Positions 35,251-47,400 of a stretch of DNA of 64,000 bases are shown here, piece after piece. How positions within the stretch are numbered: the first letter of the stretch is position 1; each line of letters begins with the position of its first letter. The notes under the pieces were generated by a model, which was not told where the DNA came from, did no database searches, and worked only from the letters and a program-made list of their open reading frames with translations. The DNA is from Gentiana macrophylla (taxonomy: Eukaryota; Streptophyta; Magnoliopsida; Gentianales; Gentianaceae): positions 1 to 64,000 of the forward strand of contig JAOBSW010000550.1 of assembly GCA_026214975.1 (NCBI GenBank), written 5' to 3'. Position numbers and translations under genes: made by a program.

Positions 35251-38200
35251 TGGTTTAGGAAACCAAAGGCATCCATTTTGATTATGAATCAAAAGAAAAG
35301 AAACAAAAGAGACTTAATTTTAATTTTTATTTATTTTTAGAATAGTTCTAATTAATTAAAATCATTTAAAATTAATCGTTAATTTTATTTCGATTAAAAT
35401 CATTTAATTAATTAAATGTTAATTAGTTAATTGATTGGATAAAATTAATTAATAGATTAAATGTTAATTGATTAATTAAGACGCAAGTAGTTAAATTTTA
35501 ATCTTATCTTTTTCATAAGATGTTATTGTATGGATTAGATATAGTAGATATAATATGATTATATGGACCCCGATTGATCATGGACTCAACCGATAGGATA
35601 GATGTGAATGATTTAATTTTTCTGTTGGTTTTAAAATTGTCCTAGGCCGTTATGAAAACGTGACCTAGTTTATTTTCGCATTTATCCCATTCCGTTAGCT
35701 CCCCCGTGTGCGGCGGGTGTATTTATTTTATTAGATAGAATTAAATGTAACAAGAATGGAGCGAGAAGATGGAAACCAAAGAAAGATGAATAAAGATCCC
35801 ATTGGAGATGGCGCATTAAAGATCCTATTGGCGGTTGCATAATACCCTTAGATTGTGACCCGCGGTTTAAATCTGGGATTTGTATTCGAAACCGCACCTA
35901 GAAAAAAGTCAATGATCATACCGGTTACTTTACGCATTTATTTACTTTGTGCTTGTATTTATTTTATATGATACGATAGATGCATGACTAGGCACGATCT
36001 AGATAAATGTGTAGGATATATGTCTATAGAGATAGATATAATTGATGAGACCGAAATTAAAATTAATTAAGTGAATTAATTTATGAAAAATACTTCCACA
36101 ACAAAAATCAAGTTGAAATATTGTCTCCCAATATTATAACGACGGTGAAGAGCCTGTGTTCGGATCCAACTGATCGACCACCGCCGGGAGTTGACCTACC
36201 TCGGGTATATCGTCGTTATTGAGATATGATCGTATGAGATCTCGTGAATATTGGGTTATGACTTGACTAGAGTCTTTCGGTGATTGGACACCGTCAGGAC
36301 CATATGACTTTAGAGACAAGGGGTTGGCTAACACATAGTGATGTGTATCGTCAAAGAGTTGACTAGTCAACCACTGAGAATCACATAGAGATGTGAATGG
36401 TAAGGTGTTACCTACCTTTCGAAATTATCTTGGTTGATCGACCACCGCCGGGAATCGATGTAAGTAGATTGGATCTCAGCCACTAAAGAATTTTGGAAAA
36501 TTCTTGAAAGTCAATTGAGAGTAGTTGACTAGTGGGAGCAAAATCATAAACCAAAAGACTATTTTGATTTTGCGTGTATAAACAACAACACTCTTTTATT
36601 TTTATTTTTAAGATTGTAGTTTTAGCAAACTTTTATATATATGTTTTTAATTCTCGATTAATAAAACCAAATTATGACTGTTTGAGAAACGTTCTCAAAA
36701 TGGTTAAGTAAATTTTAATCCTTTTAAAATAAGCAATGACGTGAGCAACCCCGTTATAGTAGTTAGAGACAAGGAGACTACATATTCTATGCAGTGCTCC
36801 AAGACTTTAATTATTAAAGCGGAAGCTCATGATATTGGATACGATCCAATATGATCATTCTGTCATACCATGACGATTAATTCAAACATTGGATAAGAAT
36901 GATCACACCAATTTTGGAAATGTTGTTTTCAAAATTTAAGTATCGACTTAATTCTACCATTGCTTAAAGGTTAATTAAATAGTTAATGTTTTAAATACTA
37001 TTTAAAAGGTTAAATTTAATAAACTTTAGATTTTCTTTATGAAAGGAAATTAAAGACATAGCTTTTGTGATATTTCTTAAGTCTTATGAAGACTACATTA
37101 AGAAATATTTACAAGTGTTTAAAGGATTGAAAGGAAAGTTATGGTATGTGCTTAAATAGAGAGCTATTGAAGTTTCTATTCTAGGCAAGTGAGTTGAGAT
37201 AAATCTATCTGAGTTCAAAGTCAGCTCTAAGATATATGATACCTTATTAGTGTGATTAAATTAGAAGGATTGAATATATACATGGAAGGTGAAACAAACG
37301 TTGTAACACTTACCATATTCTAGATCCAGTAAACTGATAAGGGAACTTAATAAATGTTATTATGTTCCGGTTCTTATGAAGGACACAAGTTCAGTTATTT
37401 GTTAGGATTTAGTAGACATATTCAATTGTAAAGAATAAATGTTATTCCGATAAAGTTGGAAGGTCACTGAATCTAACATACTAGATTGATGTCACTATAT
37501 AGTTGATATATGTGATGAGATCTCAGCTAAATATTTGTGTGGTTGTTATCCTTAATATTTGTGGTTGTTCTAGACATAGTCTCTCTGGAAGGGAAGCGTG
37601 TAATTAAACGTCATTCTGATAATGTTGAACCATATGATTATGAATCATGAGGGTAATACGTATCTTATCTAAAGATGACTAAAATACCCTTTTATGAAAA
37701 GGTTGTAAAATCTAGAAAAATTGTCTAAAGCCTAAACATACCGATGTTTGTTGGCTTGTGACAACTAATGCCACAAATAACTGTTTATTAATCTCTACGA
37801 CTATTTTAGAAATAGTCATGTGTACTCAGTGAAGTACATAATTCGGAAAGCTCGAAGAATTCGAGCTAGTATGAATATGAGATTGATAAGCTACTTAGGA
37901 ATTAATCTTCAATTGGATTGAAGTAATTAATACTTGAAGGGTGTTTGAAGTCGTGCGAAAGGAATAAGATTCTCCTTGAAGGATACCATCTTCGGGATAC
38001 GCAATTAGATTGTGTTCCCAAAATGGCAACAATACTTTATATGATAAATGTATGACGCAAGCCATGCGAAGTATCCCTTACCTGTTTCGGGATAGTGCCC
38101 TTATACTTAACCGAGTTCCAAAGATAAAGGTTGAATAAATTCCATATTAGATAAGGAAGAGGATAATGTCAAATCTATCTTAACCGATGATTTGAAGTTG

Positions 38201-38550
38201 TCATAGGCAGAGTCCGAAAGGCTAGGAGCCTGGTACGACATATGCAACTTTGTGGAATGTCTTAGCTAGCACGCTGGATATTATTTACTTGTCCGCGGAG
38301 CAAAATGTTTGTCTCCAAACATGCTGTCTTCTAGATAAAGTGTTTCTTCCAAAAGATATAGTGGGAGTAAATTAGATCTCAAAAGAGTTTGAGAACCACA
38401 AAGATATATTCAACCATTGGAACGAGAGCAGACGCCACATAGCGATGAGGTGTAGAACACTGCTCAGTGCACACAAAGTTCTGTAAGTCTGTGGATAACC
38501 TCAAACCTAAAAGGGCTGCTGGTATGTTCATCTTGAAGAATGAATATCTC
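35251..38550. other. Non-coding internal region of copy C
   Basis: Collinear with 3660-7070 of copy A, without usable ORFs on either strand. Nothing else was recognised. Confidence 0.7.
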
Positions 38551-38559
38551 ACGACTTAT

Positions 38560-39010
38560 GAAAGAATGTTTAAAAGGCAAGATTGAGAGATATGGCCAGG
38601 AGCCATAATATCTGAATTAGATTCCATCAGCGACAACCAGGTTGTGAACCTAATATGTCTTACTTAAAGGGAATGTCCCTGAAAGGCTGACATGGATAGT
38701 AATATGATTACCATAAGGCTATAGTGACAGCTGAAGGGTACGGGGTGTAAACCTTGTAATTATCTTTATGCTGCCAGTTGAGCCCAGTTCTATTCAGATG
38801 ATGCTTGTTATAACTTCGTATCATGGCTATATGTTAGTGTTGAAGACGTTGGGCAAACAACTCGATGTTCATAGACGATAACATGATATGTGAGCCCATT
38901 AGATCCATTTATGGACCCAAACAAGTTTCTCTAGACGATTTCTTTGTTTGATAATCAAAGTAGTTTGATTTAGTCAAAAGAAGGATATGCCCAATGTGCA
39001 AGATGGATAG
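38560..39010 (+). pseudogene. Ruined Copia RT inside L copy C
   Basis: Pieces ELDSISDNQVVNL and RSIYGPKQVSLD match conserved RT segments. The TGA before the first piece and the stop after LICLT are shared with copy A at 7080-7560. YGLKQ has further drifted to YGPKQ here. Confidence 0.72.
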
Positions 39011-39953
39011 TGGGAGTGTGTTACGATTTTTGAGTAAGGTATTGGATATCTCTCTCGGGAATTGTCACCCCATGTCACAGTCAATTAATGTTTGGTAGTT
39101 CAAGGTCTTTACGAAAGCACTTGGATTGGCAGCTCTTATTTTATAAATAAGAATCTATAGCGATAGATTTAACTGCTGTTAGATTATAGTTTACCTATAT
39201 AGATGTGATGCTAAAAGAAGTTTAGCATAGATCGCGACAGGGGATACTGCTAGCCGGTGTTCTCAAGATATATCTATGTTAGGACGTTAGTCCTAAAGAT
39301 GAGGTGAAAGATGATGCTTATGGAAGGTTTCCTTAGTTACTGTGATAGGAACTATCTTATAGGTAATGCCGGATGTTCATAGTCCATGAATAGTCATGAG
39401 CAAGTATGAAAGTAAATCTGGTGAATGTCGAGAATATCCTTAAACAAGTTAAGGATGGTTTCCTAGTTTATCGAAACTTGGAATCAGATAAATATAGTTA
39501 TACATACATATATCCTAAGTCTTATGAAGGCGAGTGGAGTTACAGTCTGGGTTTGCAGTCATTTTGATTAAGTGACAGTGAGCTGTAAATGTTCTTGGCT
39601 ATGGGTCGATGTAAATTTTACAACTAGGCCAAAACACAGTAGTGCCTTAGAGTCGCAGCGAGAGATGTACATGGATATAGAAGGTTCATTCCTGAACCTA
39701 GTACGGTTCTTCCACATTTTCTATATAGCTGATATAATAAGTGGATTCATTGCTTAAAGCAAGTACAAGGGTCTCATCAGAGATCCGTGTGTGTGTTGAT
39801 ACGGTTCCTTTGACTTGGTCATTTGGAGCATTGTATGAAGATAGTCGAAGTCCCCACGGATAGCGATCCGTTCATGGCTAGAGCTGGTTGCGAGTATTGC
39901 ATGAGATTCTTGTGTTTCAACTTGGTCTTGTGTGTGCGAGTGATTGGTTTTAG

Positions 39954-39967
39954 GCCAAGTGGGAGAT
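39954..39967 (+). other. Polypurine tract region, copy C
   Basis: GGCCAAGTGGGAGAT lies directly before the 3' LTR. Confidence 0.65.
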
Positions 39968-41885
39968 TGTTGGAATAGTTTCCTAAACCCAATCGGGTTG
40001 GACCGGATCCGACCGGGTCGGATCATTTCTAATATTTCTTTATGTTTATACATATGTATAATGGCTTTTATGTTGTCATATATCTGTTCTTCTAAAGAAC
40101 CAATTATGAATTGTTATATGATAACGTCCTTAGTATTAAACTGTGATAGAGAAACCATGATAGGCGATTATGGTTAATGAGATCTCTAATCACTTTAATA
40201 AGTTTGATACTTAAATGTCTCTAGGCTGATGTACTATTAAATAGGACATTGATAGTACAAACAGACTAGCACGTATTAGATGTCTTCTGTCTTTAAAGGC
40301 AGGGATAGATCTCTTTTATCGAAGTGTAGAGACACTTGGACTGTACGTGGACGTGTATTAGAGAATGCGTACGTTAGACTGACCCACTTACACGGATAAG
40401 TGTCACACTATGTGACGGTTGTGTAATTATCCTTAAGACCGGAGTCTTCATGGCATCACGGTGTGGATTGTCATGCTTTGACACTATTGAGGTTTCCCCT
40501 AGCCACGGGGAGATCATGTGGTAGTGATTGGGTATGATATTGAAGCATGCAGAGTATATATGATTGATCGTCCGGGAATCACGTATCCTATGATTGGGAT
40601 CGAATATCCGAAATGACCTTCTTATAAGGAATGTCTAGCTCTCGTGAATCTTTTCAAAGTGGCAGTAAATGAGTTACTTCGAGAGAGCATGATATCCAGA
40701 TTATAAGATACGGTCGTTGATGTTTGACACTCGACGTACGACCGTATGGATATTATTACAGCAATAGGATTGTAAGTTACACGGTAACTGTTTCACATGA
40801 AAGGCAGTAGTCATTGCATTTGACTCTTCCGATGATTGGGGGTCACGGTGTGTTGCTAGACGCTATCCCGTGATCGTTAGGCATGAAGGGCATTTTCGTA
40901 ATTTGCACTTTGTGTCTACGGCCAACATATTCAGAAGCCTATCGGGTCACACACATATGAACATCTAACCGGATTAAAATGTGGTTATAGATGATAACCA
41001 AATAAGGAAAGTTTATCTCGTACTATAAAGGTTATAGTGGTAAATTAATATGGTGGTATTTATTTATTATGAATAAATTAAATACAAGATATTAATTATG
41101 TTGATTAATTAAATATAGATATATTATATATATTAGTGGCCGAAAATTTGTGTGTATATGACACACGTAATTATTGGCAAACTAGTTGATCAAGTTGATT
41201 AAATATATGTGTATTGATATATACATATGGCGCCATATTTTGGTGTATTAATATACACATGGATTGTGCAATTTAATTAATAAGATTATCATATATTAAT
41301 ATTAGATATTAATGACTATAGATTTGCACACATGTGTAAATTGATTTATGGTAATAAGATAAATATAATCAATATAAGATATTGACAATATATTTGAATA
41401 TTTAATATAAGATATTAAATTAAATGAGATAAATCAATCAAATATATATTTCCTTATTTTATTGGGAAAATGTTTTCTTCTCCTACACATCTCTTGGGGC
41501 GCCACTTCTTCTATATAAAGGAAGTGGGTGTCAAGCTCTTTTGCATCACAATTCCAAGAACTGATAGTTCTTGTGTAAAATAGAGAGCATCCTATAGAGA
41601 GTTGGAGAGAGGGGAAAAAGGCCGGTCTAGCAACCGGAGTTTTCCAATAGCAATCCATGATGGGATTCCGGCGGGCTGTTCGTGTGGACAAGCGGTAGAG
41701 GCCGAACACTTGGGCGGCTCTATGCAGAACTACTCTCCTTAAACGGTCAAAGCGTCGATCTTATAGATCAACCAAGGTAACCACCGTCTACTAGCTTATT
41801 AGTTTATTGCTTAAACGAAGTCGATCCTGGTTAAAAGGAAATAAAATTTTAAATTCCGCTGCGTTCCCGCGTATATTTCCTAACA
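39968..41885 (+). repeat. 3' LTR of L copy C
   Basis: 1918 bp. It starts TGTTGGAATAGTTTCC and ends TTTCCTAACA. TATA box CTATATAAAG at 41511-41520. Confidence 0.92.
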
Positions 41886-43200
41886 GTTTGATTATGGATT
41901 AAAGCTTTGTATTCATCCTGCATTGCTTTCCTCCACTCAACCTGTTCTAGAGCATCAGATGCCTTAGTAGGTTCTGTAGGATAAGGGTGAGCATCATGTG
42001 TGCCTTGGAAAGAGAAGGTTTTAGGTTTATAGATGCCACTTTTTTACCTAGTTTGCATATGATGTTGAGGGATAGGTGGTGGTGGTGGAAGAGAAGGTGA
42101 TGGTGAGGGTGATGGTGTTGGCATTGGTGATGGTTACATGGCAGGTGATTGTGAGGATGTTGATGTTGGTGAGGATTCTGGTGATATGTGTGAGTGTTGT
42201 GGTGATGTTGGTGATGCTGGAATCTGTGGTGTATGAGCAGGACTTGGTGCATTTGTAGGAGAAGGCAAGGCACCAAGAGATGTTGTTGTATGATGATTTG
42301 TATCAGTTTCAGTCAAGAACATGGGTGTACTTGGAGCACTAGGAGCAGACACAATAGGACTAGAACCAAGATTATCATTGGAAACAAACAGAGGAGTGGA
42401 CACCTTACTAGGAAACCCTGTTTTGTAGGGAAAATGATTCTCATTGAACATGACATCTCTAGAGATATATATCCTGCCAGATTATTCTAGACACACATAA
42501 CCTTTGTGACCTGGACTAGTCCCTAGGTAGACACACTGCTTGGTAAGAAACTAAAACTTGTGATTATGGTATGGTCTTAGGTAGGGTAGCAAGCACACCC
42601 AAACACTTTAAACATGTCATAGTTTTGTGGTTTACCAAGAAGAACCTCACTAGGGTATTTCTGAGACAACACTGGTGTAGGTAAAGCATTGATTATGGTG
42701 ACAGCTTGCCTAAAGCTTTCCCACCAGAATTTGAGAGGCATAGATGCCGGAGCAAGAAGAGTAAGACCTAATTCAACAATATGTCTATGCTTTCGTTTAG
42801 CCTTTCCATTCTGGGCATGAGCATAGGGACAAGGGTGTCTAAAAATGATGCCATATTGTTTTAAAACTGGTTCAAATGTTCTGTATTCTCCCCCCAGTCA
42901 GATTGAATAGTTTTAATGGTAGTGTTAAACTGGTTCTCAACCATGTCTTTGAATTCTAGAAAGGCCTTTAAGGCATCAGATTTTAATTTCAGTGGGTATA
43001 TCCATATAAATCTGGAATAGTCATCAATGAAGTGAATGTAATAAGTGTAGCCATATTGGTGGATCTGACTGGAGAAGGTACCCACAAGTCAGAGTGTATC
43101 AAATCCAGTGGGTGTGTGGTTTTAGGTTTAGAAGAATTTTAGGGTAAGCTATGATGTTTCCCATACTAGCAAGCTTCACAAAACGTAGACATTTTATGAA
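41886..43200 (-). pseudogene. Copia Y integrase and linker
   Basis: Minus strand. 43085-42861 is integrase core: YGYTYYIHFIDDYSRFIWIY with the first catalytic Asp region, then FKDMVENQFNTTIKTIQSDW with the second Asp. Stops interrupt between 42860 and 42451. 42451-42134 is a Ser/Pro/Thr-rich linker (SPTNAPSPAHTPQIPASPTS). 41990-41886 codes for DALEQVEWRKAMQDEYKAL and HNQT, the conserved lead-in to the RT, where L copy C is inserted. Confidence 0.85.
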
Positions 43201-43431
43201 TATGAAGATTACATTGCTTATAGACTTGGTCTATGACCTTACTAAAAGCATGGCCTAATCTCCTATGCCATAATATGGCTTTTTATTGGGAATTCATAGA
43301 ACAGACAAAAGATTCTAAAGGTCCAGATCAGACTACAGACTCATTCAACTTAGACTTAGACTGAGTTTGAACAGCAAGCAGAGAATTATTCTTGGATTGA
43401 AGAGAGCTTATGCTAGAGTCCTTAGGTGACT

Positions 43432-43990
43432 TTAACTGATACAGTCCATCCTCAAGTTCCCCTTCCAAGCAAAGACCATCCCTGTGGTTTTGTCCTTCAA
43501 AAGCAACTGAGAAAAGTAAAATTTAATTAGCACAGGGTTATCAACGATTAATTTGGATACACCGAGTAAGTTCTTTGTGATTTTCGGTACATGGAGAATG
43601 TTTTTAAGTGTTAGTGCAGCGTGTGTGCCACAAATTTTAGATTGGACAACATGGAGTATATATAGATGCTCACCATCACCTACTGTTAAGGTATTTGATC
43701 CTTCATATCTAGAGTTGATGTGTAGGTTATTGAGGTCTGAGGTGACATGGCTTGTTACTCCACTATCCATGTACCAACTTGCATCATTCACAGTGTCTGA
43801 GGAGGTAAGATAAGCACTGTTATTCCTGTTCTAGTTTGAGCTTCCTTCATATCTTGGATTCCTCATATTTGTATCAATCATGTGCCAGCAATCTACAGCA
43901 ATGTGGCTAGCCTTGCCACATACTTGACAGACAGGACTAGGAGTGCTTGTAGTGGTGTTGTTGGTTGATCATCTGCCCCCTCTTCCTCTT
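43432..43990 (-). pseudogene. Copia Y zinc knuckle, protease and pre-integrase
   Basis: A CCHC knuckle CQVCGKASHIAVDC is read on the minus strand near 43930-43889. The protease follows in 43791-43432: ASWYMDSGVTSHVTSDL with catalytic DSG, then TVGDGEHLYI, LKNILHVPKITKNLLGVSKL, and pre-integrase sequence. The family usually has DSGAT after W.LD. A stop separates the knuckle from the protease frame. Confidence 0.87.
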
Positions 43991-44016
43991 GAACTTCTAC
44001 CACCTCTATTACCTCT

Positions 44017-45049
44017 TCATCTACCATCATTGGAGTCTTGGTTACCACTCTGATTTCTAGACCTGTTGTAGGAACTTGTATTTCCAGACCTAGTGGCCAT
44101 CTTTGCAGATGCTTGTCCTATTTCAATGTTAGCAGTGGGATTAAACCGAGCTAGCAACCTCTCATGAGTCACCAGTTGTGACTGCACCTCTTGCCATGAT
44201 AGTGAACCAATTTTGGAGGTTATGTTCACTATCACAGATTCATACTCCTTGCTAAGGCCCCCAAGAGCAGCAAGAATGAGTTCACCTTTTGTAATTGGAT
44301 ATCCTGTAGCTGTTAAACCATCTGAGTAAGACTTCATCAATGCTAGGTAATCCATCATGGACTTGGATCCCTTCTCAGTTCTTGTAAGGGCTGTCTTATA
44401 TTCCAGCATACGAGCCTCTGATCTGTTGTTATACAGAATCTCTAGGCAAGTCCAGATTTCATTAGCAGTGTTACACCCAATAACTTCAACAAGGGTTTCT
44501 TCTTTCATTGAGCTCATGAGCCATCCAATAAGTAGCTAATCCTTGGTGTTCCAATCTTCAAAAGCCGGACTGGGAATAGTACATGGAATACCTGTGGTAG
44601 GATTGAAGGTGGCAATAACCTCGTGTGGTGGAGTTTGGTTCCAAGCAGATGGCCATCGAGCTTGTGTCCATAAATGATAGGTAAAATTGTAGATTTCACA
44701 TCGGTAGTTGGATCTATCCGGTTTAATGGTACAGATTTGATTAAGGTTGGTGCTAATGGTGTCAAGGGATTGAGTGGCGGTGCATCAGGTGTTGTTACTT
44801 GAGACAGATGGTGAGGCCCAGGATTAGATTGCATGAACATTGGTGGATCTGGATGAGACGACCGGAGTAAGGACGTGGTGGCGAAATGCTGTGGTATAAA
44901 GGTTGACATGGACGGACTATGAGCTCTGTTGGTGGAGAAATGAGCTCCGGAGATAATAGTGGGCTCTGATGAGTGGCTGTGAGGGGTGGATCTTGAGCTT
45001 CAGTCACTGATGGTGGAGGTTGAGCTTCGGTATTGGGGGCTTTAGCCAT
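44017..45049 (-). pseudogene. Copia Y gag (UBN2 type)
   Basis: The first ATG after the primer site gives MAKAPNTEAQPPPSVTEAQ (45049), a Pro-rich start. After frame changes, 44517-44017 is the gag core: EIWTCLEILYNNRSEARMLE, MMDYLALMKSYSDGLTATGY, ILAALGGLSKEYESVIVNIT and a polar Asn/Ser/Arg-rich tail leading to the zinc knuckle. This is the UBN2-type Copia gag order. At least two frameshifts lie between 45049 and 44517. Confidence 0.85.
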
Positions 45050-45060
45050 TAACGGCTAGA

Positions 45061-45074
45061 ACGCTCCGATACCA
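45061..45074 (-). other. Primer binding site, Copia Y
   Basis: Minus-strand TTGGTATCGGAGCG beside the LTR; it differs from the tRNA-Met site TGGTATCAGAGC at one base. Confidence 0.85.
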
Positions 45075-45249
45075 ACTTGATTTTAGGATAATATTAATCT
45101 ATCATTAATTATCTCAGGATTACACATTCTTATATATCATAAGGCGCCATAATCTATGCTAGATTCTGTACTGGAGTTTGTTATGCCACCTATCACTAAT
45201 GACACCTATTACAATATTGTAAAGACTTAAATACCCTTATACTCTAACA
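45075..45249 (-). repeat. 5' LTR of Copia Y
   Basis: 175 bp. In element orientation it starts TGTTAGAGTATAAGGGTATT and ends AAATCAAGT. It is followed on the plus strand by the target duplication CAATA. Confidence 0.87.
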
Positions 45250-45254
45250 CAATA

Positions 45255-45627
45255 CAATACATTGGTGAACAAAAATTCTGACAAGCAAATCAAACAACCG
45301 AAGATCAAATTGAACCAAATCTAAAAAAACATAAACCGTTGTTTTTAGTCGGTTTCATATATAACTAAAAACCAAACCGTTTAATATAATTTGTATTTTT
45401 GTGCTTGTCGTTGTGTGGAAGAGTAAATTGAACTTAAGGTGAAGAAGCCTTTGAACTTTATTTTGGGAGACATGCATGGTTTCTTGTGATGTTTATAATA
45501 GATAGTTATTATGTTTTTTACAATATTATTATTTTTTAATATTGTACATATATACGTACTATATATGTAGATATAGGTAGGTGATAATTCTATAAAAACT
45601 GCTAAACCCTCCCTAACCACAAGCCTG
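45255..45627. other. No gene seen
   Basis: AT-rich spacer. The minus-strand open reading 45620-45381 has no support. Confidence 0.45.
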
Positions 45628-45972
45628 TGTTTGTTTTCGATGAAGCTTTTTTTTTTTTTTTTTTGAGATTTTTTATATCACTTCATCTATCATTTATTAC
45701 AATTCTCTCTCCAATCATTTTTTCAACAACAAATAAAAAATATTAAATTATATCTCACAATTTCACTTTATCTACTTTATTTTTTTTTACAATTATTTTA
45801 TTCATTATACTACTTTATTTCAATTTCTCTCATCAATCATTTCTTATCAACACAAATTTCAAAAAAATATTTTAACTTTCTAATTATTTTTTCAATCATT
45901 TTTATTATATTTTATTATCCACTAGTATATAAAATACCACAAAATAAACTTCAACCCAAAACAAACAGAACC
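45628..45972. mobile_element. Possible AT-rich MITE
   Basis: About 345 bp, T- and A-rich. The ends read GTGTTTGTTTTCGATGAAG and, inverted, CTGTTTGTTTTGGGTTGAAG. It contains repeated TCATTTTTTCAA-like segments. No clear target duplication. Confidence 0.45.
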
Positions 45973-46770
45973 TAAGTATTCATGGCACTAATGGTGGTTT
46001 CACTATGAGATTCCGAACTGCTATCAATTATTAACTTTAGTCAATCCACACGGTCTCATTGTTTAAGGCAATACACCATAAACTCAATCCTTTCATACAT
46101 AACTCTTATGCACTAAGAATTTCGGTTACATAATGAAGAGTGTGACTCCATGATCAGGGTTGTTGGTGTTGGACACCACAATAGCTGCACTTAAACGTGA
46201 AAGGGTTCGCATTGGACAGAACTGATTCGATATGATGATCTCGTACTAAGTCCGTAACGAGAAAATATAATTGAATCATTAGATGACCATTTATGGATTG
46301 AATCTTGATTCTGATGTGGTTATAGACTCATACCTTTTTAGGGTGGCGTTGGATTTGACGGTACGGTTAGCTAAGTGGTGCATTCTTTAATCCTAACCAT
46401 TTTAGAATCACCTGAGGATTGGTAGCCGGGAATGTAAATCACAAGATGGAGTTCACTTCTTCCTTGAAAAAGGAATTAAATTGACCGTTCCCTCGTTGGT
46501 TAATCTTGGTACTGATTGATTGCGTGCACCTTTTATATTTTTGAAGGATATCGGTCAGTAGTGGATAATAGTAGTTCGAGGATAAGATGTTATTGAGAGG
46601 TCTTACGGAGAATGTCTTGCTTTATATATACAAATTGTCCATGAAGGGTTATTAATAGGTAATGGTTATATCAGTGGGCGCTCGATCGATAACTACTATG
46701 AATAGTTGAGTTAAGATGACCTAAATTCCTGAGGATTAAAGATGTTTTTTTTTTCGAAAGAGTGCAGTCT
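45973..46770. other. Unclassified, no ORF
   Basis: Less AT-rich than its flanks. The style (TGTTGGTGTTGGACACCACA, GGATAATAGTAGTTCGAGG) recalls LTR interior sequence, but no LTR ends or partner copy were found in the window. Confidence 0.35.
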
Positions 46771-46773
46771 CGG

Positions 46774-47400
46774 TAGGGCCGGCCCTGGAATTTTCGGGGC
46801 CTTCGGCGACTTCTCCGAATGGGGCCTTTTTAGTTCGATGTTGTTTCTTTTTTTTTTTTTTTTCGAAAACATATTAACAAAATATTATTATTACTTCAAC
46901 ATCGCGTTTTTAATATTTGTAGATACAAAATTTAAATTTATTGATAGCCACAAAACATATCTACAACGTAGCAATTCAACATCGAACTCCGGTTCGATCC
47001 TCTTATGAGGCGTCATATTGAAAGTGCTCTTGGTCAGGCTTTACCCCTTAGTAAGAGTCAGACCCTACAGGCATGACACGGGTCGAATTCCGGATTAGTC
47101 GGACCAGTTCCGGATACCGGGGGCTTTAAGCAAAAAAAAGGCAGTAATTCAACATATATTTTCTAGCATATTTAGAAACAAAATCCAAATTCATACGTAT
47201 ACACAAAAATACTTATAATTTACTACTTAAAGATTGTTCTTGTAGCACATTTAGATACGAAATCTGTAATCATAGTAGAATTGTCAATTTCATTAACCAT
47301 ATTATGTTCAATCGATATCATGGCTAGCTCATTCAAACGTTCTTGAGTCATTGTAGCAGATTTGGTCTCTTTTTAGCTTTCTAATGTTTTGATAATTTTT
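46774..47400 (-). pseudogene. hAT transposase C-terminal remnant
   Basis: The minus-strand reading of about 47375-47245 gives MTQERLNELAMISIEHNMV and FVSKCATRTI, matching the hAT C-terminal dimerisation region. An end-like TAGGGCCGGCCCTGG with a perfect palindrome AGGGCCGGCCCT lies at 46774-46788 and fits a hAT terminal repeat. The rest of the transposase is absent. A SINE-like insertion sits within it. Confidence 0.6.
46983..47145 (+). mobile_element. SINE-like insertion with target duplication
   Basis: 163 bp flanked by AATTCAACAT at 46973-46982 and 47146-47155. It contains a B-box-like GGTTCGATCC (46991-47000), a GGATTAGTCGG block and GGATACCGGGGG. It ends in CAAAAAAAAGG. This resembles the 3' body of Au-type plant SINEs. 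The A box is missing, so it is probably 5'-truncated. Confidence 0.65.

Larger units (their letters stand above)
32588..41885 (+). mobile_element. Complete L-family LTR retrotransposon (copy C), non-coding
   Basis: 9298 bp with 5' LTR 32588-34539, internal region 34540-39967 and 3' LTR 39968-41885. A perfect target duplication GTTTG lies at 32583-32587 and 41886-41890. It sits in the Copia Y codons for NQTWEL before the RT core. The LTRs are much more alike than those of copy A, so this is the younger insertion. Primer site TGGTATCAGAGCGAG at 34541-34555. No ORF of useful size; the RT remnant (about 38560-39010) has the same stops as copy A. Confidence 0.94.
30976..45249 (-). mobile_element. 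Copia element Y, interrupted by L copy C
   Basis: A minus-strand Copia with 175-176 bp LTRs (30976-31151 and 45075-45249) and a 5-bp target duplication CAATA at 30971-30975 and 45250-45254. The primer site TTGGTATCGGAGCG (minus, 45061-45074) is beside the right LTR. The polypurine run TTTGAGGGGAGA (minus, 31152-31163) is beside the left LTR. Domain order, right to left: gag, CCHC knuckle, protease, integrase, linker, then L copy C (32588-41885), then RT and RNase H. Without the insert the element is about 4.97 kb, normal for Copia. Stops and frameshifts disable it. Confidence 0.92.

Noticed and set aside
41947..42490. Overlapping frames on both strands (His-rich, Val/Met-rich)
   Set aside because: They are shadows of the Ser/Pro-rich Copia linker read on the minus strand.
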